Shown one piece after another: positions 24,137 through 31,983 of a stretch of 48,481 bases of DNA; position 1 is the first letter of the stretch, and each line of letters opens with the position of its first letter. Location: positions 1-48,481 of the forward strand of contig QFZU02000090.1 in NCBI GenBank assembly GCA_003260025.2. Direction: 5' to 3'. The DNA comes from Microbispora triticiradicis (GTDB taxonomy: Bacteria > Actinomycetota > Actinomycetes > Streptosporangiales > Streptosporangiaceae). A program made the translations under genes and the position numbers. Below the pieces are notes generated by a model. The model saw only the letters and a list, made by a program, of their open reading frames with translations, was not told where the DNA came from and searched no databases.

Positions 24137-24853
24137 GTGCGTGTCGTGTTCGTCCACGGAGCCTGCGTACGGGACGGAGCGTGGTGGTGGCACCGCACCG
24201 CCGCGATCCTGGAGTCCGAGGGAGTCCCCAGCGGCGCGCCGCCCCTGCCGAGCTGCGGAGAGGGCCATGAGGAGGGTGGACGGCTCCCGGGCGCCGACGG
24301 GCCGTCGCTGCCCGACGACGTGGCGGCGGTTCGCGCGCATCTCGCGTCCGTCGCCGGTCCGGTCGTGGTGGTGGCGCACAGCTATGGGGGCGTCGTCGTG
24401 GCCGAGGCCGCCGCGGGGCTGCCCTCGGTGCGGCACCTGCTGTTCGTGACGAGCTTCCTGCCCGAGCCGGGCGAGAGCCTGTCGTCCTTCGGGGACGGCG
24501 GGCCCTCGCCCTACCTCGACTTCGGCTCCGACGGGACGTTCGGCGTGCGCCCGGAGACGGCGACGGAGACGTTCCTGCAGGACTGCGACGAGGAGGCCGT
24601 CGCGGGGGCGCACGCCCGCCTGGTGCGGCAGACCGCCGCCGTCACCGTCCGGCCGGTGGGCGCCGCCGCCTGGAAGGAGATCCCCTCGACCTACCTCGTC
24701 TGCGCCCGCGACAACGGGACGCCGCCGTCCCTGCAGCGCGCCCAGGCGGCGCGGGCGGACCGGGTGGTGGAGATCGACGCGGGCCACCACCCGTTCCTGT
24801 CTCGCCCGGATGAGGTGGCCGGCCTGGTCCTGCGCCTCACCGCCGACGGATGA
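24137..24853 (+). CDS. Alpha/beta hydrolase
   Basis: A 238-residue cytoplasmic hydrolase. It opens with VVFVHGACVRDGAWWW (oxyanion region), has the nucleophile VVVAHSYGGVVV, a likely acid in LVCARDNGTPP and the His in DAGHHPF. The architecture matches small esterases related to hydroxynitrile lyases and plant methyl esterases. GGAGGAGG lies 5 nt before the GTG at 24137. It is divergent from and probably regulated by the TetR gene. It meets the TNT gene end to end with 8 bp between. Confidence 0.88.
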   Translation: MRVVFVHGACVRDGAWWWHRTAAILESEGVPSGAPPLPSCGEGHEEGGRLPGADGPSLPDDVAAVRAHLASVAGPVVVVAHSYGGVVVAEAAAGLPSVRHLLFVTSFLPEPGESLSSFGDGGPSPYLDFGSDGTFGVRPETATETFLQDCDEEAVAGAHARLVRQTAAVTVRPVGAAAWKEIPSTYLVCARDNGTPPSLQRAQAARADRVVEIDAGHHPFLSRPDEVAGLVLRLTADG

Positions 24854-24861
24854 CGGGGCCG

Positions 24862-25596
24862 TCAGTTGAGCGGGAGAAGGTAGCCGTTTCCGACCAGCCA
24901 GCCGATGGAGACCTCGCCGTCGGGGTTGGCCGGCGCGCCGGGGATGTACCGGGCGATCGTGTGGAACTGCTCGCCCTGGCCGGGCTGCTGGAAGGCCGGG
25001 GCCGCCGGCCCGCCGTCGACGTAGAACGGCCGGATCACCCGGTAGACGTGATAGTTGCACAGGTGGGGGTCGCCCGGCGCGTTGTTGAGGTTGCTGGGCG
25101 GCAGCGCCCGGGCGGGGAACGGCGTGCCGTAGGGGGCGAGGAACGCGCCGGTCTCCCCGCCGAAGCGGTCCACCTTGTATCCGATCGGCAGTTTGACCTG
25201 CGTGACGAGCACGCGGGCATTGCTGAACCCGCCCGCGTGCGCGAAGCCGGAGTCCGGAGGGAAGCGGTAGAAGTTGGTGGCCGGGTTCAGATAACGGCGC
25301 AGGAAGTCGGCCGGGATGAGGCCGCCGTACCGCCGGTAGCCGGCCAGGATCTCGCTCAGCGGGGAGGTGTGCGGCAGGACCAGCGGTCCGAGGAGCTTGT
25401 CGTCCTGCACGAACGGCGGTCCGCAGGGCGTGCCCCAGTTCGCGCTCCGGGCCGGAGGCGCGGCGGCCGGGACGCCCTTGGCGGACCCGGCCGCCGCCTG
25501 CCCGGATGTGGCCGAGGCCTGGGCCGGGGCTCCGGTCAGGGCCGCCACGGTGAGGGCGCAGGCGGCCAGGGACGTTTTGCGAGAAAGAACGCGCAC
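24862..25596 (-). CDS. Secreted TNT-domain protein (putative NAD glycohydrolase)
   Basis: A 244-residue protein with a Sec signal peptide (hydrophobic 10-21, cleavage near AQA-S at 27) and a C-terminal TNT domain, the fold of the Mycobacterium tuberculosis necrotizing toxin that hydrolyses NAD+. Seen here: KVDRFGGETGAFLAPYGTPF (about 141-160), RALPPSNLN, YHVYRV (182-187) and QPGQGEQF (204-211). A Cys-containing linker precedes the domain. Activity is inferred from the family; catalytic residues were matched by eye only. GGGAG lies before GTG 25596, preferred to the ATG at 25638. No recognised immunity gene is adjacent; a small divergent ORF lies upstream. Confidence 0.82.
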   Translation of the reverse strand: MRVLSRKTSLAACALTVAALTGAPAQASATSGQAAAGSAKGVPAAAPPARSANWGTPCGPPFVQDDKLLGPLVLPHTSPLSEILAGYRRYGGLIPADFLRRYLNPATNFYRFPPDSGFAHAGGFSNARVLVTQVKLPIGYKVDRFGGETGAFLAPYGTPFPARALPPSNLNNAPGDPHLCNYHVYRVIRPFYVDGGPAAPAFQQPGQGEQFHTIARYIPGAPANPDGEVSIGWLVGNGYLLPLN

Positions 25597-25741
25597 GAAT
25601 TCTCCCGAGAATGCGCATGCAGCATGCGATCTGGACATGGCGCATCAGATCGAGCTGTTTCTGGGAAATCCCGTGATCGCTCTGACGCGATGAACTCGTG
25701 CCTACCCGATCTTCATTCAGATGCAGCGCAAGGAATTCGCC

Positions 25742-25954
25742 GTGACGACCAAAACCCCTGGTGGGCCGGATGTATCAAAGCTGAAAAAAGCGGATAACGG
25801 CGGGTGCGGAGAATGGCGGCAGGCGGTGGGCCGTGCCATTGCGGCGATTCGCGCAGTCGTGGTCGAAATCGAAATGTATGCCGAGACGCTCCCTGCCGGT
25901 GAGAGCGCGCGGGGGTGTCCCGATGGTGCGGTCACGTGCCCGGCCCGCGCCTGA
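25742..25954 (+). CDS. Small hypothetical protein
   Basis: A 70-codon ORF divergent from the TNT gene. It begins VTTKTPGGPDVSKLKKAD, has a central helix-like WRQAVGRAIAAIRAVVVEIE and two late Cys residues. AAGGA lies about 8 nt before the GTG at 25742; an ATG at 25721 is the alternative. Codon use is less GC-rich than average. I do not recognise a family. It ends just before a strong terminator. Coding status is uncertain. Confidence 0.4.
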   Translation: MTTKTPGGPDVSKLKKADNGGCGEWRQAVGRAIAAIRAVVVEIEMYAETLPAGESARGCPDGAVTCPARA

Positions 25955-26017
25955 TCACGTCGGCTGAGCGGCCTCGGCACCCCGAGCGGCGTCCGTGATC
26001 GATTCGCCGGCGGGCGC

Positions 26018-26047
26018 AGGTCCCCGGCCCCGGCGGGCCGGGGACCT
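26018..26047. terminator. Perfect 13-bp stem hairpin, bidirectional
   Basis: AGGTCCCCGGCCC and GGGCCGGGGACCT with loop CGGC. It lies between the small plus-strand ORF and the end of the minus-strand AAA ATPase, 5 bp from the latter stop. Confidence 0.8.
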
Positions 26048-26052
26048 GTCGT

Positions 26053-27237
26053 TCAGAGGTACTGCCCGGTGGTGGCGGGCGGCTCGGGGAGGGGCGCCGG
26101 ACGGCCGTCCCGCAGGGCGAACAGCTCGGCGAGCGTGGCGCCGTCCGGGGGAGTCGCCGCCGCGCCGTCCAGCCACTCCGCCGCCTGCGGCCGGTCGAAC
26201 CGGCCGACCTCGATCTGGGCGAGGCACCGGCCGGGCCGTACGACGGCCGGGTGGAGCCGGCTGAGGTCCTCGTTCGTCGTGATGGCCACGAGCACGTCCC
26301 GGCCCTGGCCCAGCAGCCCGTCGGTCAGGTTGAGCAGGCGCGAGAGGCCCTGGCCCGTCGACTGCTTGGCCTCGGCGCGGATCAGCTCGTCGCAGTCCTC
26401 CAGGACGAGCAGCCGCCAGCGCGGCTCCTCGTCGTCGTCGTCCGGGCCGTCCCAGCCGACGGCGACGTCCATCAGGTAGCCGGGGTCGTTGAAGAGCAGT
26501 TCGGGGTCGAGCACGCAGTCGACCTGGCACCACGACGCCCACTCGCGCGCCAGCGTACGGAGCAGCGTCGTCTTGCCGGTCCCCGGCGGGCCGTGCAGGA
26601 GGATCAGCCGGCCGGCCACGTCGTGGGAGTCGACCGCCATGAGCGCGTCGAGGCGACCGGCGGCCGCCGCCGGGTAGTTCCGCCTGATGTCCTGCCAGGA
26701 CGAGGTGGTGATCGGCTTGGCGGAGCGGCGGGGGCCGTGGCCCGAGCTCCACCAGAAGCCCATCCGCACGTGGTCGCCGCCCGGCGGCTCCTCCTCCGCG
26801 CCCTTGGTCGCCTGCTCCAGGACCGTGCCGGCCAGTTCCTCGCTGACGGCCGTGGCGGTGAGCATCGCCGACCGGTTGAGGTTGCGGACCACCCGCAGCG
26901 TCCACCCCTCACCGGCGAACAGCCGGGTCTCGTACCCGTCGGTGTGCTGTGCCACGCGCAGCAGACGGCCACCCTCGGCCGCGAGCGGGGCGTCGGCGCG
27001 GACCCGGCTGAGGTTGGTCGTACGCGACCAGGGCTGCTCCCCGGTGGCGAACGGCGACAGCGCGAGGGCGTCGATCACGTCGGCCGGGCTGTCGGCGTCG
27101 TCGAGCCAGATCCGCATCGGCAGAGCCGGCGGTCCGGAGGACGGCCCCAACGGTCCGGAGGGTCCGGAAGGCCCGGACGGCGGCGGGGGCGTGGGCATGG
27201 ACGGCGGAGTGAAGTCGACCTCCCTGACAACGGACAT
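26053..27237 (-). CDS. DUF5925-type AAA ATPase
   Basis: A 394-residue ATPase. The N-terminus is a Pro/Gly/Ser-rich tail (about 10-40), followed by a DUF5925-like domain (SRTTNLSRVRADAPLAAEGG, RVVRNLNRSAMLTATAVSEE). The AAA module has Walker A GPPGTGKTT (216-224), Walker B RLLVLEDCDE (about 275-284), sensor AITTNED and a RPGR arginine-finger-like site. The protein is widespread in actinomycetes and of unknown role; it may remodel a protein partner. ATG 27237 is chosen by domain start; its ribosome site is weak. It is divergent from the PGRP amidase. Confidence 0.85.
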   Translation of the reverse strand: MSVVREVDFTPPSMPTPPPPSGPSGPSGPLGPSSGPPALPMRIWLDDADSPADVIDALALSPFATGEQPWSRTTNLSRVRADAPLAAEGGRLLRVAQHTDGYETRLFAGEGWTLRVVRNLNRSAMLTATAVSEELAGTVLEQATKGAEEEPPGGDHVRMGFWWSSGHGPRRSAKPITTSSWQDIRRNYPAAAAGRLDALMAVDSHDVAGRLILLHGPPGTGKTTLLRTLAREWASWCQVDCVLDPELLFNDPGYLMDVAVGWDGPDDDDEEPRWRLLVLEDCDELIRAEAKQSTGQGLSRLLNLTDGLLGQGRDVLVAITTNEDLSRLHPAVVRPGRCLAQIEVGRFDRPQAAEWLDGAAATPPDGATLAELFALRDGRPAPLPEPPATTGQYL

Positions 27238-27397
27238 ACGGTCATGATCTCGACGTTCGACGTGGATTGTCGACGGATTTATCACTCTATTCAGTTTGCT
27301 TGCCGTTTAAGCGGTTTCTTATCGGCAAAAGGCAGTGGTTGCCGAGGAGTTCCCGCTACCCTCGGTGTCCAGTTGTACGGCTTCTACGGAGAGAACT

Positions 27398-28177
27398 GTG
27401 GCCATCGATCTCGTGTCCCGCGCCGACTGGGGGGCGCGCTCGCCCAGGGGCTCGTACTCCTCGCTGGCCTCCACCCGGGGCGTGAAGGTCCACTACACCG
27501 GCGGACGTGTGGACCCCGGCATCGTCCGCGACCACGCCAAGTGCGTGGCCATGGTCAAGTCGATCCAGAACTTCCACATGGACGGCAACGGCTGGCTCGA
27601 CATCGGCTATTCGATGGTCGCGTGCCCGCACCGGAAGGTGTTCGTCGGCCGCGGGCCGGGTCACCTGCCCGCCGCCAACGGCCCCGGCCTGAACTCCGGC
27701 CACTACGCCGTGCTCGGCCTGGTCGGCAACGCCGGGCTGGTCCAGCCCACCGACGGGATCCTGCACGCCATCCTCGACGCGGTGGAGTACCTCCGTGCGA
27801 AGGGCGGCGCGGGCAAGGAGATCAAGGGCCACCGCGACGGCTACTCCACCGACTGCCCCGGCGACGCCCTGTACGCCTGGGTCAAGAAGGGCGCTCCTCG
27901 CCCCGGCGGCACCAGCCTGCCCGATCCCAAGCCCGGACCGCAGCCCACCCAGAAGTGGCCCGGGCGGCTGCTGAAGTATCCCCCCGTTATGCACGGTGAC
28001 GACGTCCGCGCCTGGCAGTCGCGGATGAAGACGCTCGGCTACGACATCACGGTCGACGGCGCGTACGGGCCGGACTCCCAGGAGGCGTGCCGCCGGTTCC
28101 AGAAGGACAAGCACCTCGACGTCGACGGGATCGTCGGCAAGCAGACCTGGGACGCGGCCTTCACCGCCAAGTCCTGA
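27398..28177 (+). CDS. PGRP-type N-acetylmuramoyl-L-alanine amidase with peptidoglycan-binding domain
   Basis: A 259-residue peptidoglycan hydrolase. The Amidase_2/PGRP domain (about 5-160) has zinc ligands in KVHYTGG (His32), KGHRDG (His145) and DCPGD (Cys153). A Pro-rich linker leads to a PG_binding_1 domain (about 195-255) with VRAWQSRMKTLGYDITVDG and FQKDKHLDVDGIVGKQTW. No signal peptide is present, and the catalytic domain begins at residue 5. That layout resembles phage endolysins more than exported autolysins. GGAGAG lies 4 nt before the GTG. The 160-bp upstream region is AT-rich and has a TTGCCG/CGGCAA inverted pair (27300-27328). Confidence 0.9.
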   Translation: MAIDLVSRADWGARSPRGSYSSLASTRGVKVHYTGGRVDPGIVRDHAKCVAMVKSIQNFHMDGNGWLDIGYSMVACPHRKVFVGRGPGHLPAANGPGLNSGHYAVLGLVGNAGLVQPTDGILHAILDAVEYLRAKGGAGKEIKGHRDGYSTDCPGDALYAWVKKGAPRPGGTSLPDPKPGPQPTQKWPGRLLKYPPVMHGDDVRAWQSRMKTLGYDITVDGAYGPDSQEACRRFQKDKHLDVDGIVGKQTWDAAFTAKS

Positions 28178-28272
28178 CCCCGGATCCGGCCTCGGCGCGC
28201 CCACGGCCGCCGATGCCGCCAGGCGAGAAATTATCCGCGTCCGGGCCCCGGGATCGGCCACACTTTCGGCGT

Positions 28273-29289
28273 ATGAGGGACAGACCGGCCGACCTGGCGG
28301 AGGCCGAGCTCACGATCGCGCTGGCCGAGGGCTGGGGCATGGAGCCTCGCTCAGCCGAGTACCTCCCGGTGGGCGCGGGCAGCCATCACTGGTCGGTGGT
28401 GGATCGGAGTGGGCAGGCGTGGTTCGTCAAGGTGGACGACCTCGGCGCCGTGGACGCCGGACGCGATGACGCCTTCCACGGCCTCGAGCGGGCGTTCGGC
28501 GTCGCGCTGGCACTGCGCCGGGACGCGGGGCTCGACTTCGTGCTCGCGCCGATCCCGGCCGCGACCGGCGCCCTGGTCCGGCGGTTAACCTCGCGGTACG
28601 CCCTGTCGGTGTTCCCGATGGTGGAGGGCGCCGCCGGGCACTTCGGCGCGCACCGGCCCGAGGACCGCGCCGAGCTGGCCGGCCTGCTGGCCGCGTTGCA
28701 CGAGGCGACCCCGCTCGTGGCGGACGTCGCGCCACGGTCCGACCTGGCGCTACCCGGCCGGGACGGGCTGGAGGAGGCGCTGCGGGACCTCGATCGCGAG
28801 TGGACCGGCGGGCCGTACGCCGAGACGGCCCGTGCGCTGCTGACCGCCCACGCCGGGCAGGTGCGGAGGTCGCTCGCAGAGTTCGATTCACGCGTCGAGC
28901 AGGTGCGTGACCCTGGAACGGCGTGGGTCGTCACACACGGCGAACCGCACCCCGGCAACATCCTGCGTACCCCGGCCGGTCCGCGGCTCATCGACTGGGA
29001 CACCGTGCTGGTCGCTCCTCCGGAGCGGGACCTGTGGATGCTCACCCCGGCACTCGCCCGCATGCTCGGTGAGGACGAGACCGGCGACGGCGGCGACGTG
29101 CTGGCTCGCTACACCCACGTCACCGGCCGGGCCGTCACGGCGGCCGGCCTCGCTCTCTATCCTCTCTGGTGGCGGCTCGCCGACATCGCCGCCTTCGTCG
29201 ACGACCTGCGCCGTCCGCACGGCCCCGGCGGTGACGCCGCCGCGGCGCTGACCTATCTGACCGGTTACCTCGAATCCGGCCGGGACTGA
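28273..29289 (+). CDS. Aminoglycoside phosphotransferase-family kinase
   Basis: A 338-residue APH-fold kinase. It has an N-terminal lobe with QAWFVKVDDL (ATP-binding Lys), the catalytic loop VTHGEPHPGNIL and the metal-binding LIDWDTVLVAPPERDLWML. The closest general match is the spectinomycin/thiamine-kinase-like branch. It phosphorylates a small molecule; a drug substrate is possible but not shown. There is no clear ribosome site before ATG 28273. It lies 95 bp after the amidase and 54 bp before an adenylyltransferase-like gene, an arrangement reminiscent of paired resistance genes. Confidence 0.85.
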   Translation: MRDRPADLAEAELTIALAEGWGMEPRSAEYLPVGAGSHHWSVVDRSGQAWFVKVDDLGAVDAGRDDAFHGLERAFGVALALRRDAGLDFVLAPIPAATGALVRRLTSRYALSVFPMVEGAAGHFGAHRPEDRAELAGLLAALHEATPLVADVAPRSDLALPGRDGLEEALRDLDREWTGGPYAETARALLTAHAGQVRRSLAEFDSRVEQVRDPGTAWVVTHGEPHPGNILRTPAGPRLIDWDTVLVAPPERDLWMLTPALARMLGEDETGDGGDVLARYTHVTGRAVTAAGLALYPLWWRLADIAAFVDDLRRPHGPGGDAAAALTYLTGYLESGRD

Positions 29290-29343
29290 CCTGTACGCCC
29301 GGGGAGCGCACAAGCGTAAAGATCGTGGCGTAGCGTCCCATAC

Positions 29344-29919
29344 GTGGATGAAGAACGCGCGGCTCGGCACCTGCACGCGATCGACGAGGTGATCGGCCTG
29401 GCGGGGGAGATCGGTGTCCAGGTCTGGCTACGCGGCGGCTGGGCGATGGACTTCTACCTCGGTGAGATCACCCGCGACCACAGGGACGTCGACTGGTTCG
29501 CCTGGGCGGAGGACGCGCCCGGCCTGGCCGCGAAGCTGACGGGGCGCGGTTACGAACCGATACCCGGCCCGCCGCCCGAGCAGCAACTGGACTTCGGCCG
29601 TGGGGACGTGGAACTGAGCTTCGCTCTTCTGGCGACGGACGGAGACGGCCGGGTGGTGGTCGGAGGCGGCCCGTGGAAGGGGGAGCCCTGGCCGGAGGGA
29701 ATGCTCGACGCGGAGCCCGGCCGGCTGGGCCGCTTGCGGTGCCCGATCATCAGTCCCGCCGCGCAGATCGAGATCAAGCGGATGATGCCGGTCTGGGTTC
29801 CCGGGGTGCCCCGCCGCCCCAAAGACCTCGAAGACGTCGCCCGGCTGCAGGCCGCCATGTACGAGAGAAGGCACAGGCAATCGGAGGTCAGGCCCAGAAG
29901 CCGGACCCCCCATTCCTGA
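29344..29919 (+). CDS. Nucleotidyltransferase, ANT(2'')-like
   Basis: A 191-residue member of the nucleotidyltransferase fold related to aminoglycoside 2''-adenylyltransferases (PF10706-like). The core signature is VWLRGGWAMDFYLGEITRDH followed by RDVDWF, giving the Gly-Gly and Asp-x-Asp-type metal sites. LSFALLATDGDG and a C-terminal RRPKDLEDVARLQAA follow. It may transfer AMP to a sugar or aminoglycoside. The GTG at 29344 has no ribosome site; a TAGCGT box ends 8 nt upstream, so it may be leaderless. Confidence 0.82.
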   Translation: MDEERAARHLHAIDEVIGLAGEIGVQVWLRGGWAMDFYLGEITRDHRDVDWFAWAEDAPGLAAKLTGRGYEPIPGPPPEQQLDFGRGDVELSFALLATDGDGRVVVGGGPWKGEPWPEGMLDAEPGRLGRLRCPIISPAAQIEIKRMMPVWVPGVPRRPKDLEDVARLQAAMYERRHRQSEVRPRSRTPHS

Positions 29920-30035
29920 CGCCGGGAGCGCTTCCTGCTGCCTCGACCACTCCGAGAGACGCACGCTCAGGATGCCTCCACAGGTCAGCCGGAACTCAAA
30001 GTAGTCAATGAATAACTCATAGTAATATCCCGTCC

Positions 30036-30914
30036 GTGCCAGGACTCGACCACGAGATGCCCATCGCTCTCATCCACAACCGGCCGGAAACCGCGCTGGA
30101 ACTCCTCCACGTCGCGACCGGGGCCCCGATCCCGCCCTTCACGGCCGCCCGGGTGGAATCGGTGGACAGCACCTAGCCGGTGCCGGTCGAACGCCGCGCC
30201 GACTCGGTCGTCGTGGTCCGCGACGAGGCCGGAGCGGCGACGCTGGCCGTGATCGTGGAGGTGCAGCGCGGCCACGACCGGGGCAAGCGGTTCAGCTGGC
30301 CGGTCTATGTCACGACGCTGCGCTCCCGCTACAAGTGCGACACCGCGCTGCTGGTCATCTGTCCCGACCGGGCCGTGGCCCGCTGGTGCCGGCAGGCCAT
30401 CGGGCTGGGCCCGGGCGGCGTCATCACTCCGCTGGCGATCGAGCCCGGCGACATCCCGCTCGTCACCGACCCCGAGGCCGCGCGAACCTGCCCGGAACTC
30501 GCGGTCATGTCGGTCGTGGCCCACCCCGAGGAAGCCGAGGACGGGCCCGTCCTGGAGGCCCTGCTGGCCGGACTCACGACGCTTGACGAGGACCGGGCGA
30601 CGGTATATTTGAACTACGTGTTCAACTCGCTACCCACGGTGACAGCCAAGCGTCTGGAGGAGATGGTGACCACCATTCAGGACTTCGAGCACCTCGGCGA
30701 GAAGTACTTCTCCCACTGGCTGGCCAAAGGACGCACGGAGGGACACGCCGAGGGCGAGATCGACGCGATCCTCAGCGTGCTGGAGACCCGGGGCCTGGAG
30801 ATTCCCGACGACGTAAGCGAGCGGATCCACCAGTGCCAGGACCTGGACCAGTTGCGGACCTGGGTACGCCGGGCCGTCACCGTCACCTCGGCCCACGAGC
30901 TGTTCACCGAGTAG
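30036..30914 (+). pseudogene. PD-(D/E)XK nuclease-like (Rpn/transposase-related) gene with internal stop
   Basis: Read as one frame from GTG 30036, the protein starts PGLDHEMPIALIHNRPETAL and has a TAG at 30174-30176 after VESVDST, then continues without break for 245 codons. The continuation has the nuclease-like core RRADSVVVVRD, LAVIVEVQRGHDRGKRFSWP (the D, E-x-Q type site), ARTCPELAVMSVVAHPEE and a C-terminal LETRGLEIPDDVSERIHQCQ. Homologues I recall from Streptomyces are one protein of about 290 residues, so this copy is interrupted. A restart at GTG 30180 would lack any ribosome site. An AT-rich TAATAT box lies 7 nt before GTG 30036. Confidence 0.75.
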
Positions 30915-31032
30915 CGCTTCGCCGGTGAGCCGATTCACCAGCCCGTACCCGCGGTAGCCGTTGTCCGCGGTCCGGGCGGGGCGTGGCGGCACCTCCCGCC
31001 CGCACACTGGAGAGTGTCGTTCAGGCTCCGCG

Positions 31033-31779
31033 TCAGGAGAGGGCGAGGACGCAGAACTCGTGGCCCTCCGGGTCGGCCAGGCACGTCCACGGGACGTCGC
31101 CCTGGCCGAGGTCGAGGTCGGTGGCGCCGAGGGCCCGCAGCCGGGCCACCTCCGCCGCTTTGTCGTCACCGGGGTACGGCAGCAGGTCGAGATGGACGCG
31201 GTCCGGCACGGTCTTCACGCCGGGCGTGCGGACGAACTCCAGATATGGGCCGACGCCCTTGGCGGAGCGCAGCGTCGCCTGGTCGCCGGTCACCTCGTGC
31301 AGGGTCCAGTCCATCGCCTCGCCCCAGAACCGGGCCATGGCCCGCGGGTCCGCGCAGTCGACCACCACCGCGGCGATCGGGCCGGTGTCCCGGTACCTCT
31401 CCCGGGGCTCCAGCACGCAGAACTCGTTGCCCTCCGGGTCGGCCAGAACCGTCCACGGCGCTTCGCCCTGGCCGACATCCGCCGGCGTCGCACCGAGATC
31501 CACCAGGCGCGCGACCAGGTCCGCCTGATGGGCCGCCGAGGTGGTGGCGAGATCGAGGTGCACCCGGTTCTTCGCCGTCGTCTTGGGTTCCGGGACGGTG
31601 ACGACGTCGACGCACACGGCGACCGGGTGCGGCCAGACGAGGTCGCCGGCGGGTGCGGCGTAGGTGGTCACGCCGGATCCTCCGCTGTGAACGGTCCAGC
31701 CGAGCGCCTCCGCCCAGAACCGGCCGACCGCCGCGTGATCGACGGCCTTGATGTTCACCATGACAGGTCGCAGCGCCAT
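31033..31779 (-). CDS. Two-domain VOC (glyoxalase/bleomycin-resistance) family protein
   Basis: A 248-residue protein with two similar glyoxalase-like modules. Each has the FWAEALGW/FWGEAMDW start, a VHLDL strand and the ending WTVLADPEGNEFCVLEP or WTCLADPEGHEFCVLA. The second Glu/His positions suggest metal or substrate sites, but the activity is unknown; members include lyases, dioxygenases and drug-binding proteins. ATG 31779 is chosen at the start of the first beta strand (VMVNIKAVDHAAVGRFWAEA). It is divergent from mutA and converges on the interrupted nuclease gene. Confidence 0.88.
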   Translation of the reverse strand: MALRPVMVNIKAVDHAAVGRFWAEALGWTVHSGGSGVTTYAAPAGDLVWPHPVAVCVDVVTVPEPKTTAKNRVHLDLATTSAAHQADLVARLVDLGATPADVGQGEAPWTVLADPEGNEFCVLEPRERYRDTGPIAAVVVDCADPRAMARFWGEAMDWTLHEVTGDQATLRSAKGVGPYLEFVRTPGVKTVPDRVHLDLLPYPGDDKAAEVARLRALGATDLDLGQGDVPWTCLADPEGHEFCVLALS

Positions 31780-31867
31780 GCCGCCCGATCCTAGGCGTCC
31801 TGCGTACGACATCCGCGGGCGCCGTCGCCAGACGGAGACCGGCTCTCTCCCGCCTCGCCGGTGCCGG

Positions 31868-31888
31868 GGACGCCTCCGTGAGGCGTCC
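31868..31888. promoter_or_regulatory. Perfect hairpin in the VOC-mutA intergenic region
   Basis: GGACGCCTC and GAGGCGTCC with loop CGT, a 9-bp perfect stem about 100 bp before mutA. As DNA it is a 21-bp inverted repeat and a candidate operator; as RNA on the minus strand it would not lie within the VOC transcript leader unless transcription starts upstream of it. Confidence 0.4.
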
Positions 31889-31904
31889 GGGCGACGCTCG
31901 CCGT

Positions 31905-31939
31905 CCCCAGATTCGGGACCCGGGGACCCCAGACTCGGG
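31905..31939. promoter_or_regulatory. Direct repeats CCCCAGAYTCGGG before mutA
   Basis: Two 13-bp copies with one base difference at 31905-31917 and 31927-31939, spaced by 22 bp (two helical turns), just upstream of the mutA promoter region. This is typical spacing for a dimeric activator or repressor; the factor is unknown. Confidence 0.4.
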
Positions 31940-31970
31940 GGCAGTTGCCCCGCCGACGCGAGAATCCCCA

Positions 31971-31976
31971 TAGCAT
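31971..31976 (+). promoter_or_regulatory. -10 box for the mutAB-meaB operon
   Basis: TAGCAT ends 8 nt before the mutA ATG, which lacks a ribosome site, so the mRNA is probably leaderless. A TTGCCC lies 20 bp upstream of it, longer than the ideal spacing. Confidence 0.4.
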
Positions 31977-31983
31977 CCGGTTC

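Noticed and set aside
27238-27397. c-di-AMP (ydaO-type) riboswitch before the cell-wall amidase
   Set aside because: The conserved ydaO segments are absent and the leader is too short; only one short inverted pair was found.
31780-31983. Cobalamin riboswitch before the B12-dependent mutase
   Set aside because: No B12-box-like sequence was seen, and the mutA transcript seems to start at or next to its ATG.
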